A DNA stretch of 64,000 nt from Goekera deserti (GCF_010685995.1 NZ_JAAGWK010000030.1:1-64000); one strand, 5' to 3'. Counted from the first letter of the stretch, positions 16,794-25,997 are shown. The notes: generated by a model from the letters alone, not told the origin. Numbers and translations: made by a program.

Positions 16794-17999
16794 GTGAGCA
16801 GACGGAGCGCGGCCACCCCCCTGCCGCGCGAGGTCGGCGTGCTGGCGCTCATCGCCTTCGTCGTCGCGCTGGGGTTCGGGGTCGTCGTCCCGGCCATCCC
16901 GCTGTTCGCCCGCTCCTACGGCGTCGGGACGACGGCGGTCGGGCTGGCCGTGAGCGCCTTCGCGCTGTTCCGCTTCGTGTCGGCCTTCGCCGGCGGCGCG
17001 CTGGTCGACCGGCTCGGCGAGCGCCTGGTGCTCACCGCCGGGCTGGTCGTCGTCGCCGTGAGCACCGGGCTGGCCGCGCTGGCCGGGAACTTCCCGCTGT
17101 TCGTCGCGCTGCGGGCGGTGGGCGGCATCGGCAGCGCGATGTTCACCGTGGCCGCGCTGTCGCTGCTGCTGCGCAGCGCCCCGGCCGACCAGCGCGGGCG
17201 GGCCACCGCCGCGTTCCAGGGCGGGTTCGTGCTCGGCGGCATCGCGGGGCCCGCCGCCGGCGGCTTCCTCGCCGAGCTGTCGCCCCGGCTGCCGTTCTTC
17301 CTGTACTCCGGCTTCCTGCTGGCCGCCGGTCTCGTCTCGGCCGGCCTGCTCAGCCGCGCCCCCGGGCCGCCGCCCGGCGGCCGGGTCGGCCCCGGTGGAC
17401 CGGAGGGGCCGGCCGCCGACGGCGGGCTGCGGGCGGCGCTGCGCTCCCGGGTCTACCTGGCCGCGCTGGTGGCCAACCTCGGCGTCGGCTGGATGCTGTT
17501 CGGGGTGCGCAGCTCGCTGGTGCCGCTGTACGTGACCGAGGAGCTGGGCAAGTCGGTGGCCTGGGCCGGGGCCGGCCTGCTCGTCGGATCGGTGGCCCAG
17601 GCCGTCGCCCTGCTCCGGGCCGGCCGGCTGGCCGACACCTGGGGCCGTCGCCCGGCGCTGGTGCTGGGCACGGCACTGACCACGTCGTCGATCGCGGCGC
17701 TGGCCTTCCCGCCCGGCACCGCGGTGTTCCTGCTGTCCATGGGCACGCTCGGGCTGGGCGCCTCCCTGCTGTCCAGCGTGCCGGCGGCACTGGTCGGCGA
17801 CGTCAGCCCCCGGCAGGGCGGCCGGGCGGTGGCGGTGTTCCAGATGGTCGCCGACCTCGGGGCGGTCGCCGGGCCGCTCGTCGCCGGCTGGCTCACCGAC
17901 CGGGCCGGGTACCAGGCCGCGTTCGGGGTGAGCGCCGGGGTGCTCGGGCTCGCCCTGGTCGCGGCGCTCGCGATGCCCCGCGTGCCACGCCGGGCCTGA
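16794..17999 (+). CDS. MFS transporter (drug efflux type)
   Basis: A 401-residue major facilitator permease with 12 predicted helices. Helix 1 reads VGVLALIAFVVALGFGVVVPAIPLFARSYG, motif A (GGALVDRLGERLVL) follows helix 2, and RLADTWGRRPAL is the matching loop of the second half. The GGFVLGGIAGPAAGGFLAELS segment is motif C (antiporter motif) in helix 5, so proton-driven export of a small molecule is likely. GTG at 16794 lies in a 101-base divergent promoter region shared with the sigma-factor operon. It is monocistronic. Substrate unknown. Confidence 0.88.
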   Translation: MSRRSAATPLPREVGVLALIAFVVALGFGVVVPAIPLFARSYGVGTTAVGLAVSAFALFRFVSAFAGGALVDRLGERLVLTAGLVVVAVSTGLAALAGNFPLFVALRAVGGIGSAMFTVAALSLLLRSAPADQRGRATAAFQGGFVLGGIAGPAAGGFLAELSPRLPFFLYSGFLLAAGLVSAGLLSRAPGPPPGGRVGPGGPEGPAADGGLRAALRSRVYLAALVANLGVGWMLFGVRSSLVPLYVTEELGKSVAWAGAGLLVGSVAQAVALLRAGRLADTWGRRPALVLGTALTTSSIAALAFPPGTAVFLLSMGTLGLGASLLSSVPAALVGDVSPRQGGRAVAVFQMVADLGAVAGPLVAGWLTDRAGYQAAFGVSAGVLGLALVAALAMPRVPRRA

Positions 18000-18115
18000 C
18001 CGGCACCTCACCCGTCCGGGCGGTGGGGCGGCGCCGGTCCGTAACGACTGCGCATCGACCGGGGGCGTGGGGCCCGACTGTCGGTAGCGTCGTCCACGAC
18101 CTCAGGAGGACCACC

Positions 18116-18352
18116 ATCGCCGACCGCCCTGGACGCTGCGCTGACGACCACCTCGGCTGCCCCTGCAAGGGCGACGAGTCCATCCACGAGGCCCGGACGG
18201 TGGAGATCGCCGCCGCCCAGCCCCCCACGGCCGAGATCGTCGCCTGCCCGGAGTGCGGGGAGGCCACGACTCCCATGCGGCTGGTCAGCTGGGGGCACTG
18301 CCGTACCTGTCACACTGCCGAGTCGCGCGCCATCCGACCGCTGCGCTGGTGA
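18116..18352 (+). CDS. Cys-rich zinc-ribbon-like small protein, probable ATC start
   Basis: A 78-residue frame with two Cys clusters: CADDHLGCPC near the start and CPECG...CRTC (C-x2-C-x17-C-x2-C) at about residues 46-68, a zinc-ribbon pattern. An ideal AGGAGGA (18104-18110) is followed after five bases by ATC at 18116, not ATG or GTG, yet the frame and the first Cys cluster begin exactly there. An in-frame GTG at 18200 with GAGG upstream would give only the second cluster. Either ATC is used as a weak start, as AUU is in infC, or an ATG has mutated. No membrane segment. Function unknown. Confidence 0.5.
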   Translation: MADRPGRCADDHLGCPCKGDESIHEARTVEIAAAQPPTAEIVACPECGEATTPMRLVSWGHCRTCHTAESRAIRPLRW

Positions 18353-18594
18353 GCAGCACCCCCCACCGGTGACGGCGAGGCGTCGAGCCGGGAGCCGGGT
18401 GGGGGACGGTCCCGCCGGCTCGTGGCCACACCGGTGGGACCTGGGCCGTGCCCCGGGCGCGGCCCAGCGTCGGCACCACCCGCCGGTGCGCCGGGCACGC
18501 ACGCACCCCTGCGGGGTGGCACGGGCCTCACCGACGCGCCGGCACCGCGCGCCGCGTCCGCTCGGACGGGCCGCACCGGCCCGGCCGCACCGCA

Positions 18595-19209
18595 TCAGCC
18601 CAGCCGGGCGGCCCCGCAGCCACCGGCGGCGCACGCGCAGCCCCCGCAGCCGGCGGGGGCGGCCGGCGCGGGCCGGGCGGCCTGCACGGCGAACCGGCGG
18701 GCCTGCACGGCGAACGCCACAGCGGCACCGGCGAGCCCGAGCGCGAGCAGCACGGTGACCGCCCGCACCGCGGTTCCGGGGGAGGTCAGCACCACACCGG
18801 CGACCACGGCCACCGGCACCGCCACGGCCAGTGCCCGCGGCAGCGCACCGAGCTCCGGCAGCCGGACCGCCAGCACCACCGGGACGACGGCCACCGCGGC
18901 GAGCAGCACCCAGCCGGCGACCACGGCCGGCAGCAGGGCCAGGAAGACGGTGACCACCCCGGCCATCACCATCGTCGCGGCCAACCAGGGCGCCCGCACC
19001 GGCCCCCCGGCCCGGGCCAGCCGCAGCAGCGTGGCGCCCTGCGCAGCCGTGGACACCCCGACGGCGCCGAGCAGCGCCTGGGCTCCGTGGCCGGACCAGA
19101 CCAGGGCGACGACGGCGACCAGCGCGACCCAGCAGGCCGCCGCCACGTACCGGCCGGCGCTCAGGCGGGCCTCCTGCTGCGTCCGGGGCTGCTCGATCGT
19201 CCACTCCAC
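18595..19209 (-). CDS. Polytopic membrane protein with Cys/Gly-rich C-terminus
   Basis: GTG at 19209 gives 204 residues with about six hydrophobic helices (YVAAACWVALVAVVALVWSG through VTVLLALGLAGAAVAFAV), followed by a basic segment (QARRFAVQAARPAPAAPAG). The tail is CGGCACAAGGCG: five cysteines in 12 residues, a plausible metal-binding cluster on the cytoplasmic side. I recognise no family. Divergently transcribed from the DUF1206 gene with a short shared promoter region. The 242 bases between this stop and the upstream zinc-ribbon gene hold no gene. Confidence 0.7.
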   Translation of the reverse strand: MEWTIEQPRTQQEARLSAGRYVAAACWVALVAVVALVWSGHGAQALLGAVGVSTAAQGATLLRLARAGGPVRAPWLAATMVMAGVVTVFLALLPAVVAGWVLLAAVAVVPVVLAVRLPELGALPRALAVAVPVAVVAGVVLTSPGTAVRAVTVLLALGLAGAAVAFAVQARRFAVQAARPAPAAPAGCGGCACAAGGCGAARLG

Positions 19210-19320
19210 GCCCCCAGTGTCCCCCGTCCGGCCGTCTCGGGAGGCGGGGGCCCCGCTGCTGTGCCACGCTCCGCACCCGGGGGCGGTTCGCACCACGCAG
19301 CACACCACGGAGGCCCGACG

Positions 19321-20166
19321 ATGACTGCCCGCAACTCGGCCGGATCCGCGGCGGACACCGCCCGGCGCGCGGACGGGGACGCACTCGAGGGACTCGCCCG
19401 GGTGGGCCTGATCGCCTACGGGATCGTGCACCTGCTCATCGCGTGGCTCTCGCTGCAGCTCGCCTGGAGCGGCGGCGGGCAGTCCGCCGACCAGTCGGGC
19501 GCGCTGCAGACCCTGGCCGACAGCCCGGTGGGCAAGCCACTGCTGTGGGTGCTCGCCGTCGGGCTCGTCGCGCTGGCCGCATGGCAGCTCGCCGAGGTCT
19601 TCCGTCAGCGCCGCGGGCTCTCCGGCTCGGGCGAGGAGAAGAAGGAGGCCACGGTCGGGATCGTGAAGTCGGTCGCCAAGACCGTCGTCTACCTGGCGCT
19701 GGCCGTGCTCTGCGTGCAGAACGCCACCGGTGGCGGGTCCTCCGGCTCCGGCCAGCAGCAGCAGGCCACCTCCGGGGTGTTCGCCCTGCCCGGCGGCCGG
19801 TTCCTGGTGGGCGTCGCCGGCCTGGTCGTGCTCGGCGTCGGGGTGTACCACGTGGTCAAGGGCGTGAAGCAGAGCTTCATGAAGGAGATCGACGTCGCCG
19901 ACGCCTCCCCCGGCCAGCGCCGCCTGATCGAGCGGCTGGGCACGGTGGGCTACATCGCCAAGGGCGTCGCGCTCGGCGTCGTCGGTGTGCTGCTCACCTA
20001 CGCCGCGATCACCTACGACGCGGCGAAGGCCAGCGGCCTGGACGGCGCGATGCGCACCATCCTGGACGCCCCGTTCGGGAAGCTGCTGCTCACCCTCGTC
20101 GCCCTCGGCATCGCCGCGTACGGCGTCTTCTGCTTCTTCCGCGCCCGCTACCCGCAGCGCACCTGA
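19321..20166 (+). CDS. DUF1206 domain-containing membrane protein
   Basis: A 281-residue membrane protein made of three repeats of a two-helix unit, each containing an R/K-x-G-x-I/V-A-Y/K-G-I/V motif (LARVGLIAYGIVHLLIA; VKSVAKTVVYLALAVL; ERLGTVGYIAKGVALGVVGV). This is the DUF1206 family, common in actinobacteria and cyanobacteria, with unknown function. ATG at 19321 starts the conserved part after a polar N-terminus. A Gly/Ser/Gln linker (GGGSSGSGQQQQ) separates repeats. It converges on the HSL-family hydrolase with only six bases between stops. Confidence 0.9.
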   Translation: MTARNSAGSAADTARRADGDALEGLARVGLIAYGIVHLLIAWLSLQLAWSGGGQSADQSGALQTLADSPVGKPLLWVLAVGLVALAAWQLAEVFRQRRGLSGSGEEKKEATVGIVKSVAKTVVYLALAVLCVQNATGGGSSGSGQQQQATSGVFALPGGRFLVGVAGLVVLGVGVYHVVKGVKQSFMKEIDVADASPGQRRLIERLGTVGYIAKGVALGVVGVLLTYAAITYDAAKASGLDGAMRTILDAPFGKLLLTLVALGIAAYGVFCFFRARYPQRT

Positions 20167-20172
20167 CCTGCG

Positions 20173-21120
20173 TCAGTCCCGGGTGAGCAACCGGCCGAGG
20201 CGGGCGAGCACGTCGTCCAGGGCCCGCTCGGCGGCGCTGCTCAGCGCGACCAGGTGGGCGAAGCCGTGCGGCAGCCCCGGCAGGTCGAGCAGTTCCGCCG
20301 GCGAGCCGGCCGCGGCCAGCGCCGCGGCGTAGGCGCGGCCGGAGTCGCGCAGCGCGTCGACCCCGGCGGTGACCACCAGCGCGGGCGGCAGCCCGGCGAG
20401 GTCGCCCTCCAACGGGCTGATCCGCGGGTCGCCCAGGTCGGTGCCGGGCGGCACGTACTGGCGGGTGTACCAGGCCATGTCGGACAGCGTCAGGAACGGC
20501 ACGTCGCCGTACGCGGCCACCGACGGCTGGTCGGCACCGCGGGCCACGTTCGGGTAGAGCAGCAGCTGCGCGGCCGGCTGCGCTCCCCCGGCGTCCCGGA
20601 GCTGCTGGCAGACGACGGCGGCCAGGTTGCCCCCGCCGCTGTCCCCGGCGACGGCGACCCGGGAGGGGTCGCCGCCCAGGCCGGCGGCGTGATCGAGGGC
20701 CCAGCGGGTGCCCCGCACGGCGTCCTCGACGGCCGCGGGGAACGGGTGCTCCGGCGCCCGGCGGACGTCCACCGCCAGCACCACGGCGCCGCAGCCCGCG
20801 GCGATGCGACGGGTGAGCCCGTCGTAGTCGGCGACGTCACCGACCGTCCAGCCGCCGCCGTGCAGGAACACCACGGTGGTCCCGGCGCCGACGGGCGCGG
20901 GAGCGTACCGGCGTGCGCGCAACCCGCCGCCGAGGTCGAGGTCGGAGGTCGCGACGTCGGGTGCGCCGGCGAGCCCGAGGGCCAGCAGCCGGGTGAACCG
21001 CCGACGGGCCACGTCGAGCCCCACCGCCTGGGCGGGCGGTCCGAGCAGCGGTGCCAGCCGGGGCAGCAGGGCGCGGACCTCGGGGTGCAGCTCGTCGAGC
21101 GGGTCCGTCGGCGGCGTCAT
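20173..21120 (-). CDS. Alpha/beta-hydrolase, hormone-sensitive-lipase (HSL) family esterase
   Basis: A 315-residue cytoplasmic esterase/lipase. The HSL oxyanion motif HGGGW is at residues 87-91 and the nucleophile Ser161 lies in GDSGGG. The acid is probably the Asp of GVDALRDSG and the base the His of LPGLPHGFAHL near the C-terminus. Family members hydrolyse short- to medium-chain esters; the natural substrate is unknown. ATG at 21120 begins a polar N-terminal cap helix region (DPLDELHPEVRALLPRLAP). The longer frame upstream is Arg-rich and rejected. No signal peptide. Confidence 0.9.
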   Translation of the reverse strand: MTPPTDPLDELHPEVRALLPRLAPLLGPPAQAVGLDVARRRFTRLLALGLAGAPDVATSDLDLGGGLRARRYAPAPVGAGTTVVFLHGGGWTVGDVADYDGLTRRIAAGCGAVVLAVDVRRAPEHPFPAAVEDAVRGTRWALDHAAGLGGDPSRVAVAGDSGGGNLAAVVCQQLRDAGGAQPAAQLLLYPNVARGADQPSVAAYGDVPFLTLSDMAWYTRQYVPPGTDLGDPRISPLEGDLAGLPPALVVTAGVDALRDSGRAYAAALAAAGSPAELLDLPGLPHGFAHLVALSSAAERALDDVLARLGRLLTRD

Positions 21121-21158
21121 GCGCCCATGGTGCTGGACGGCGTGGCCACCCGGCCGGG

Positions 21159-21512
21159 TCAGCTGCCGACGAGCTCGGCGTTCAGGGACTCCCACAGCCC
21201 GGTGAGCTGCAGCACCCGGACGACGCCCCGGGTGGCGCAGCGGACCCGGATGCCGGCGCCCGCGTCGTCGGCGACGCGCGCGGCGGCGGCCAGGGCGCAG
21301 AGCCCGGCCGAGTCGAGGAACGTGACGCGGCACAGGTCCACGACGACCTCGGTCGACGTGCCCTCACCGGCCACCGACTCGAGGGCGGCACGGAGCGCAG
21401 GGGCGGTGACGGTGTCCACCTCACCGGTGACCAGCACGGTACGGACGGGGGCGGAGCCGGTCACCTCGACCTGGAACGGCACGGGGGCGACGGCGGACGT
21501 CGTGATGGTCAT
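21159..21512 (-). CDS. STAS-domain anti-sigma factor antagonist (SpoIIAA/RsbV-like)
   Basis: A 117-residue single STAS domain. The core VVVDLCRVTFLDSAGLCALAAAARVADDAG holds the phosphorylatable Ser68 in the D-S-A-G motif used by SpoIIAA and RsbV. Unphosphorylated protein binds a cognate anti-sigma kinase and frees the sigma factor. ATG at 21512 with GAGAGGT is well supported. No kinase or phosphatase is adjacent, though an RsbW-like kinase and a SpoIIE-like remnant sit 5 kb away, so the partner is unknown. Confidence 0.88.
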   Translation of the reverse strand: MTITTSAVAPVPFQVEVTGSAPVRTVLVTGEVDTVTAPALRAALESVAGEGTSTEVVVDLCRVTFLDSAGLCALAAAARVADDAGAGIRVRCATRGVVRVLQLTGLWESLNAELVGS

Positions 21513-21770
21513 GGCACCTCTCAGAGCGATCAGGTGCCAGACGACAGGCCACGATGACCATGCGAGCCGGCCGAGGGTGGACACCGGGTCGCGGCTGGTG
21601 GTTGAACCGCTGGCCCCAACGTACTCAGCGCTCGGTGAAGGGCAAGCGCTCCGCTGCCCACCTGTCCACCCGCGGGTCGACGCACAGCCCGGGCACAGCT
21701 CGCGGGGACTGCGACCCAGGTCACCGAGCCGGCAGGGGCGACCCGTGCCGCGGCGCGGATACTCGGGGTC

Positions 21771-22061
21771 ATGCGGAAGCCCCTGATCACGGCGGTGGCG
21801 GTCTGGGTCGTGGTGGCGACGCTGCTGTTCCTGACCCTCGACCCGGTGGTGGCCGCCTTCCTCGCCATCCTCGGCGCGGGCGTCGCGGCCGTGGTGCCGC
21901 TGGCAGCCACCTGGGACGAGGCGCCCAGCTTCGAGGAGCGCGAGCTGGCGCGGGCCCGCAAGCGGGCAGCCCACCGCGAGCGCACCAAGGACGCCCGCGC
22001 CCGGGACAAGGCCCGCTACGAGGCGCGCCAGGCCAAGCGGGCCCAGAAGGCCCGGCACTGA
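21771..22061 (+). CDS. Small two-helix membrane protein with charged coiled tail
   Basis: A 96-residue protein. Two hydrophobic helices (PLITAVAVWVVVATLLFLTL and VVAAFLAILGAGVAAVVPLAA) are followed by a strongly charged tail (ERELARARKRAAHRERTKDARARDKARYEARQAKRAQKARH) that would form a basic amphipathic helix or coiled coil in the cytoplasm. No family is recognised. It starts at ATG 21771 in a 258-base region divergent from the STAS gene. Confidence 0.7.
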   Translation: MRKPLITAVAVWVVVATLLFLTLDPVVAAFLAILGAGVAAVVPLAATWDEAPSFEERELARARKRAAHRERTKDARARDKARYEARQAKRAQKARH

Positions 22062-22334
22062 CCTGCCCGCCGCCGGAGCCGCGGCCCGGTCGGTGGCAAA
22101 ACCCGTCGACAGCGTCGCGCCCGCTGCCTACGGTCGGCCCATGGCCTCCTGAGTCCCCGCACACCGCTGGTGTCCCGCGGCTCCCGCCGCCCGCACGTCC
22201 CGGGCCACGCGACCGCTGCCGTCGCCCGGCCGCCCTCGTGCCCGGCCGGCCGGCACGACCCCCGTCGTCCGGCCGCCCCCTCCCCGGCACCCGCGCCGGG
22301 CCCCCGCTCTGCCGTGACCCGCCTGGAGGCACCC

Positions 22335-22700
22335 ATGTCCCGCCCGCACCCCGCCCTCGACGGCGCCGCCGCCGCTGCCCGCGCCGAGCTGCCGGAGGCC
22401 GATCACGCGTCCTTCGACCGGCTCGCCACCGCCCTGCTCGGTGCCCGCGGCGCCCTGGGCGCCGCGCTCCGCTCCCAGCTGCCCGGTGTGGAGGGGGCCC
22501 GCTGGCTGCACCACGAGGGCATCGCGCCCACGTCCCGGGCCTCGGCGCTGACCGCCGAGCAGTGGGCGTCGCTGCACCGCACCTGGTCGCACCTGGACCG
22601 GGCACCCAGCGCGAGCGGCCGCGGCGGGGGCCGGTCCGGCGGCCGCCCGACGACGCACGGGCACGCACCCGGCGCCCAGGCGGCCCCCCGCTGGTTCTGA
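22335..22700 (+). CDS. Hypothetical protein, 121 aa
   Basis: ATG at 22335 follows GGAGG at five bases. The 121-residue product has an Ala-rich helical N-terminal half (SFDRLATALLGARGALGAALRSQLPGVEGARWLHHEGI), a WASLHRTWSHLDR helix and a Gly/Arg/Ser-rich tail. No domain is recognised. The 273 bases upstream (22062-22334) contain no gene and are pyrimidine-rich on the plus strand. The stop codon forms the first bases of a 14-bp tandem repeat. Confidence 0.6.
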   Translation: MSRPHPALDGAAAAARAELPEADHASFDRLATALLGARGALGAALRSQLPGVEGARWLHHEGIAPTSRASALTAEQWASLHRTWSHLDRAPSASGRGGGRSGGRPTTHGHAPGAQAAPRWF

Positions 22701-22766
22701 CCGGGCTGCACCTGACCCGGAGCACCAGACCGGGAACACCTGACCGGGAGCACCTGACCGGCGACC
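22697..22766. repeat. Five tandem 14-15-bp repeats beginning at a stop codon
   Basis: Units of the form CTGACCGGGAGCAC start at 22697, 22712, 22726, 22740 and 22754 with one or two differences each. The first unit contains the TGA stop (22698-22700) of the upstream gene. The array runs towards the convergent 1024-residue ATPase gene. Confidence 0.85.
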
Positions 22767-22829
22767 CCGGCCTCAGGTCCACGACCTCCTGACACGGGCC
22801 CGACGAGGTCAGGCCGCCGGCCGGTGGGC

Positions 22830-25800
22830 TCAGTCGACGGCGTCCTCGGCAGCGAGGGCGCCGGCGGCGTCCGGCGCGGCGAAGGCCTCGGCCAGCGTCT
22901 GGCGGGACGGCCACCGGCCGTGCCGCCAGGCCAGCGCCCGGCCCAGGGCGGCCGGTGTGCCGTCGGTGGCGTCCGGTCCGTCCGCGTCGCCCGGCCACCA
23001 GCCCACCTCGACGCCGCCGGTGACCGTCAGCCGGGTGTGCACCGCGACCTGCCCCGGCAGCTCGCGCAGGCCCAGCCGCGCGGCCGCCAGCGACGCCCCC
23101 GGGACGTCGGCCCACGGCACCACGCGGGCCGGCCGGCTGGTCACGCGGGCCTGGACGGTCTCGCTCGCCAGCGGCAGGTCCAGCAGGTCCGCGACCGGCC
23201 CGGGTGCACCCCCGGCCGGCACCAGCGGCTGGTCGACCAGTGGCTGCAACCACGGCGCGTCCAGCACCACCGCGTCGGGCACCACCCGGTCGACGTCCAC
23301 CCGCACCCGTGCCGGGGGCGAGACCTCCAGGCCGTGCAGCGCCTCGGCCAGCGCGCGGTAGACGGTGCGCAGGACGTCGGGCTGCACGGTGCGGCGCGGG
23401 TCGCCGAGCCGGGTCAGCAGCTCCTCGGCGCCGTCCGGGTCGGCCAGCAGGTCGGCGACCGAGCGGGCGGGCGCGAGCAGGTCGAGCACGGCCGGTGACG
23501 CCTCGGCCGGTTCGTACAGTCCCTGTAGCGAGTGCGCGTCGGGGTGTCGCAGCCGGTCCGGGCAGCGCCCACCGAGCACCGGTGACGTGCGCAGCCACCA
23601 GCGCAGGTAGCCGGGCACCAGGGTGTCCCCGATCCGCACGTCGTCGCGCACCTGGGCCGGCAGCGCGGCCAGCAGCGGCAGCGCCCGGTCCCAGTCGGCC
23701 ACCAGCTCCAGGTCCCGCACGGCGACCACCGGCGGCCAGCCCGGCGGGGTGCCGGCCGGGAGCCGGTCCAGGCAGGCGTCCACCCACTCCCCGACCCGGT
23801 CCACGTCGAGCTCCTCCGGGTCGTCGGCGCGCACCAGGGCGAAGCCGTCCAGCACGCCGACGGCCCGCAGCGCGTCGCCGTCCCGGCCGGCGGCGAAGCG
23901 GGGGTCGAGCCGCCCGAGGGCACCCGGCTCGAGCACCCCCTCCAGCGGGGAGCCGGGCAGCACCAGCTCCCCCGCCGGGGCCCAGCCGCCGTCGGCGTCG
24001 GGCAGCGCGAGCTCGGCCAGCCACGGCAGGGCACCGGCCGGTGTGCCGGCGGCGGCCACCAGTGCCAGCACCGTGGCGGCGAGCTCCTCCGGGTCGGGAC
24101 CGTCCTGCCACGGACCGGGGGCGTCGACCTCGTCGGCCCGGTCCAGCGAGTCCTCGACCGCGGCACGGACGGCGGGGTCCTCGAGCACGGCGGCCGCGAT
24201 GGCCGGGCGGGCGCCGAGCCGCTCGAGCACCCGCCGGGCGGCACCGGCCGTGGCGGCCGGCTCGGCGATCGGCAGGCCGAGCGCGGCCAGCCGGGCGACG
24301 GGCAGACCGTCGTCGGCCAGCAGCACCCCGGCCGGCCGCTGCGCGGTGCGCCCGTCGGCCAGCGGCACCGGCAGCGCGGCCAGCTCGTCGCGGTCGGCGT
24401 GCTCGAGCGACGCGAACAGGCCGGCCCACCACGCCGGGGGGCGCCGCACGCCTCGCACCGCCTCGACGACGTCGGCCAGGCCGGCGCGGCGCACGCCGAG
24501 CGCGCGCAGCACCGGGGCGTCCGGACGGCGCGACCAGTCGTGCGGCAGCAGCCCGGGCAGCACACCGGTGAGCGCGGCCACCCGCGGCCCGGTCGCGTCG
24601 TCCAGGGCGACGGCCCGCGCCGGCAGCAGCGCCGGCTCCTCCGGGTCGGCGGCCGGCAGCCAGGCGCTGCGGGTCAGCCGGTCGAGCACGGCCCGGCACA
24701 GGGCGGCGTCCAGCTCGCCGGCGGCCAGCCCGACCGGCGGCACCAGCCGCAGCAGCGCCGGGTCGGGCGACAGCGCGGTGACCAGGTCGGCGAACGCCGC
24801 GGCGGCCTCCTGCACCAGGGCGTCGGTGACCGGGCCGGGCAGCACGCGCCTCCGGTCGGGTCCCAGCGGGAACGGGGCGACCAGCCGCACCGGTAGCGAC
24901 AGCGGCTCGTCGCCGTGGGTGGGCGCGTGCAGCACCTGGGCGCCGGTCAGCGGCCGGGGGTGACCCTCGTCGTCCAGCGGCAGCGCCCAGGTGAGCGTCC
25001 AGTCCCGGCGGCAGCGCTCCTCCACCGGCCGGTCGGCGAGCAGCCCGGCGGGCAGCTCGCCGCTGCGGCGCAGCACCTGCCACGTGGTGGTCCGGTCGTC
25101 GTCGGTGAGCCGCACGGTCGCACCGTCGGGGGCCGCGGTGACGGTGCGGGTGTGCCCGTCGAGCACGACGTCGACCCGGGCGAGCGCCGGCAGGGCCAGC
25201 AGCAGCGCGGGGTCCAGCTGCGCCAGCGCCGCGCGGACCACGTCGACGGCCCCGGGCAGCAGCGGCAGCAGCACCTCGGTGGCGAAGCCCTCGGGCGGGG
25301 TGCCGGTGGTGTCGAACGGCAGCCGGAGCACCGGCACGGCGCCGTCGCGGGCGGCCAGCTCACCGGCCAGCGCACCGACGGCGGCGACCGCCGCCCGGGT
25401 GTCGGCGGCGGAGAACCGCACCGACCGGCCGCGGGAGACCACCGCCGGCTCGTCGCTGACCGCCAGCACGGCGGCGAACCCGACGCCGAACCGGCCGACC
25501 GTCCCGCCCACGGGCCCCTCGCCCGCCCCGGGCCCGGCGCCCGGGGCAGCGGCGCTCTCGGCGGAGCCGGGGTCGACAGGGCCGCGTTTGGCGGAGGCGC
25601 GCAGGGTGGCCAGCGCCTGCACGCCGGCGTCGTCCAGGGGTGCGCCGGTGTTGGCGGCCCGCAGCCGGTCCCCGGTCAGCTCCAGCCGCAACCGGCCCGG
25701 CTGCCCGGAGCGGGCAGCGGCGTCGGCGGCATTCTGCGCCAGCTCGACCAGCAGCCGGTCGCGGTAGCCCCCGCGGACCAGGTCCTCCTCGGCGTTCGCG

Positions 25801-25904
25801 TCCTCCCGGAAGCGGGCCGGGGAGTCGGCCCACGCGGCCAGTACCCGGCGGCGCAGCTCGGCGGTGGTGGTGGGCGGGCTGCCGGCGGGGTGGGGTGCGG
25901 CCAC
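22830..25904 (-). CDS. Sacsin/HSP90-like GHKL ATPase, 1024 aa
   Basis: The N-terminal 200 residues hold a GHKL/HSP90-type ATP-binding fold: LVELAQNAADAAAR (N-box helix with the Asn), then GRLRLELTGDRLRAANTGAPLDDAGVQALATLRASAKRG (DxGxP-like lid start) and GTVGRFGVGFAAVLAVSD (G-box). This matches the sacsin N-terminal ATPase-like family. The remaining ~800 residues are alpha-helical, Ala/Leu/Asp-rich, and lack a known enzymatic domain. Actinobacteria carry single copies near housekeeping genes; the role is unknown but chaperone-like remodelling is plausible. GTG at 25904 is the only sensible start. Monocistronic and leftward. A defence role is possible because related ATPases occur in defence islands, but nothing nearby supports it. 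Confidence 0.85.
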   Translation of the reverse strand: MAAPHPAGSPPTTTAELRRRVLAAWADSPARFREDANAEEDLVRGGYRDRLLVELAQNAADAAARSGQPGRLRLELTGDRLRAANTGAPLDDAGVQALATLRASAKRGPVDPGSAESAAAPGAGPGAGEGPVGGTVGRFGVGFAAVLAVSDEPAVVSRGRSVRFSAADTRAAVAAVGALAGELAARDGAVPVLRLPFDTTGTPPEGFATEVLLPLLPGAVDVVRAALAQLDPALLLALPALARVDVVLDGHTRTVTAAPDGATVRLTDDDRTTTWQVLRRSGELPAGLLADRPVEERCRRDWTLTWALPLDDEGHPRPLTGAQVLHAPTHGDEPLSLPVRLVAPFPLGPDRRRVLPGPVTDALVQEAAAAFADLVTALSPDPALLRLVPPVGLAAGELDAALCRAVLDRLTRSAWLPAADPEEPALLPARAVALDDATGPRVAALTGVLPGLLPHDWSRRPDAPVLRALGVRRAGLADVVEAVRGVRRPPAWWAGLFASLEHADRDELAALPVPLADGRTAQRPAGVLLADDGLPVARLAALGLPIAEPAATAGAARRVLERLGARPAIAAAVLEDPAVRAAVEDSLDRADEVDAPGPWQDGPDPEELAATVLALVAAAGTPAGALPWLAELALPDADGGWAPAGELVLPGSPLEGVLEPGALGRLDPRFAAGRDGDALRAVGVLDGFALVRADDPEELDVDRVGEWVDACLDRLPAGTPPGWPPVVAVRDLELVADWDRALPLLAALPAQVRDDVRIGDTLVPGYLRWWLRTSPVLGGRCPDRLRHPDAHSLQGLYEPAEASPAVLDLLAPARSVADLLADPDGAEELLTRLGDPRRTVQPDVLRTVYRALAEALHGLEVSPPARVRVDVDRVVPDAVVLDAPWLQPLVDQPLVPAGGAPGPVADLLDLPLASETVQARVTSRPARVVPWADVPGASLAAARLGLRELPGQVAVHTRLTVTGGVEVGWWPGDADGPDATDGTPAALGRALAWRHGRWPSRQTLAEAFAAPDAAGALAAEDAVD

Positions 25905-25997
25905 CCCCGCAGCATGTCAGCGGATGGTCGCGCGGCGGTGCCCGAGGCCGGGCCCGGGCCCCGTCAGGCGTGGTCGGACACCTGATGTGGTCGGACG

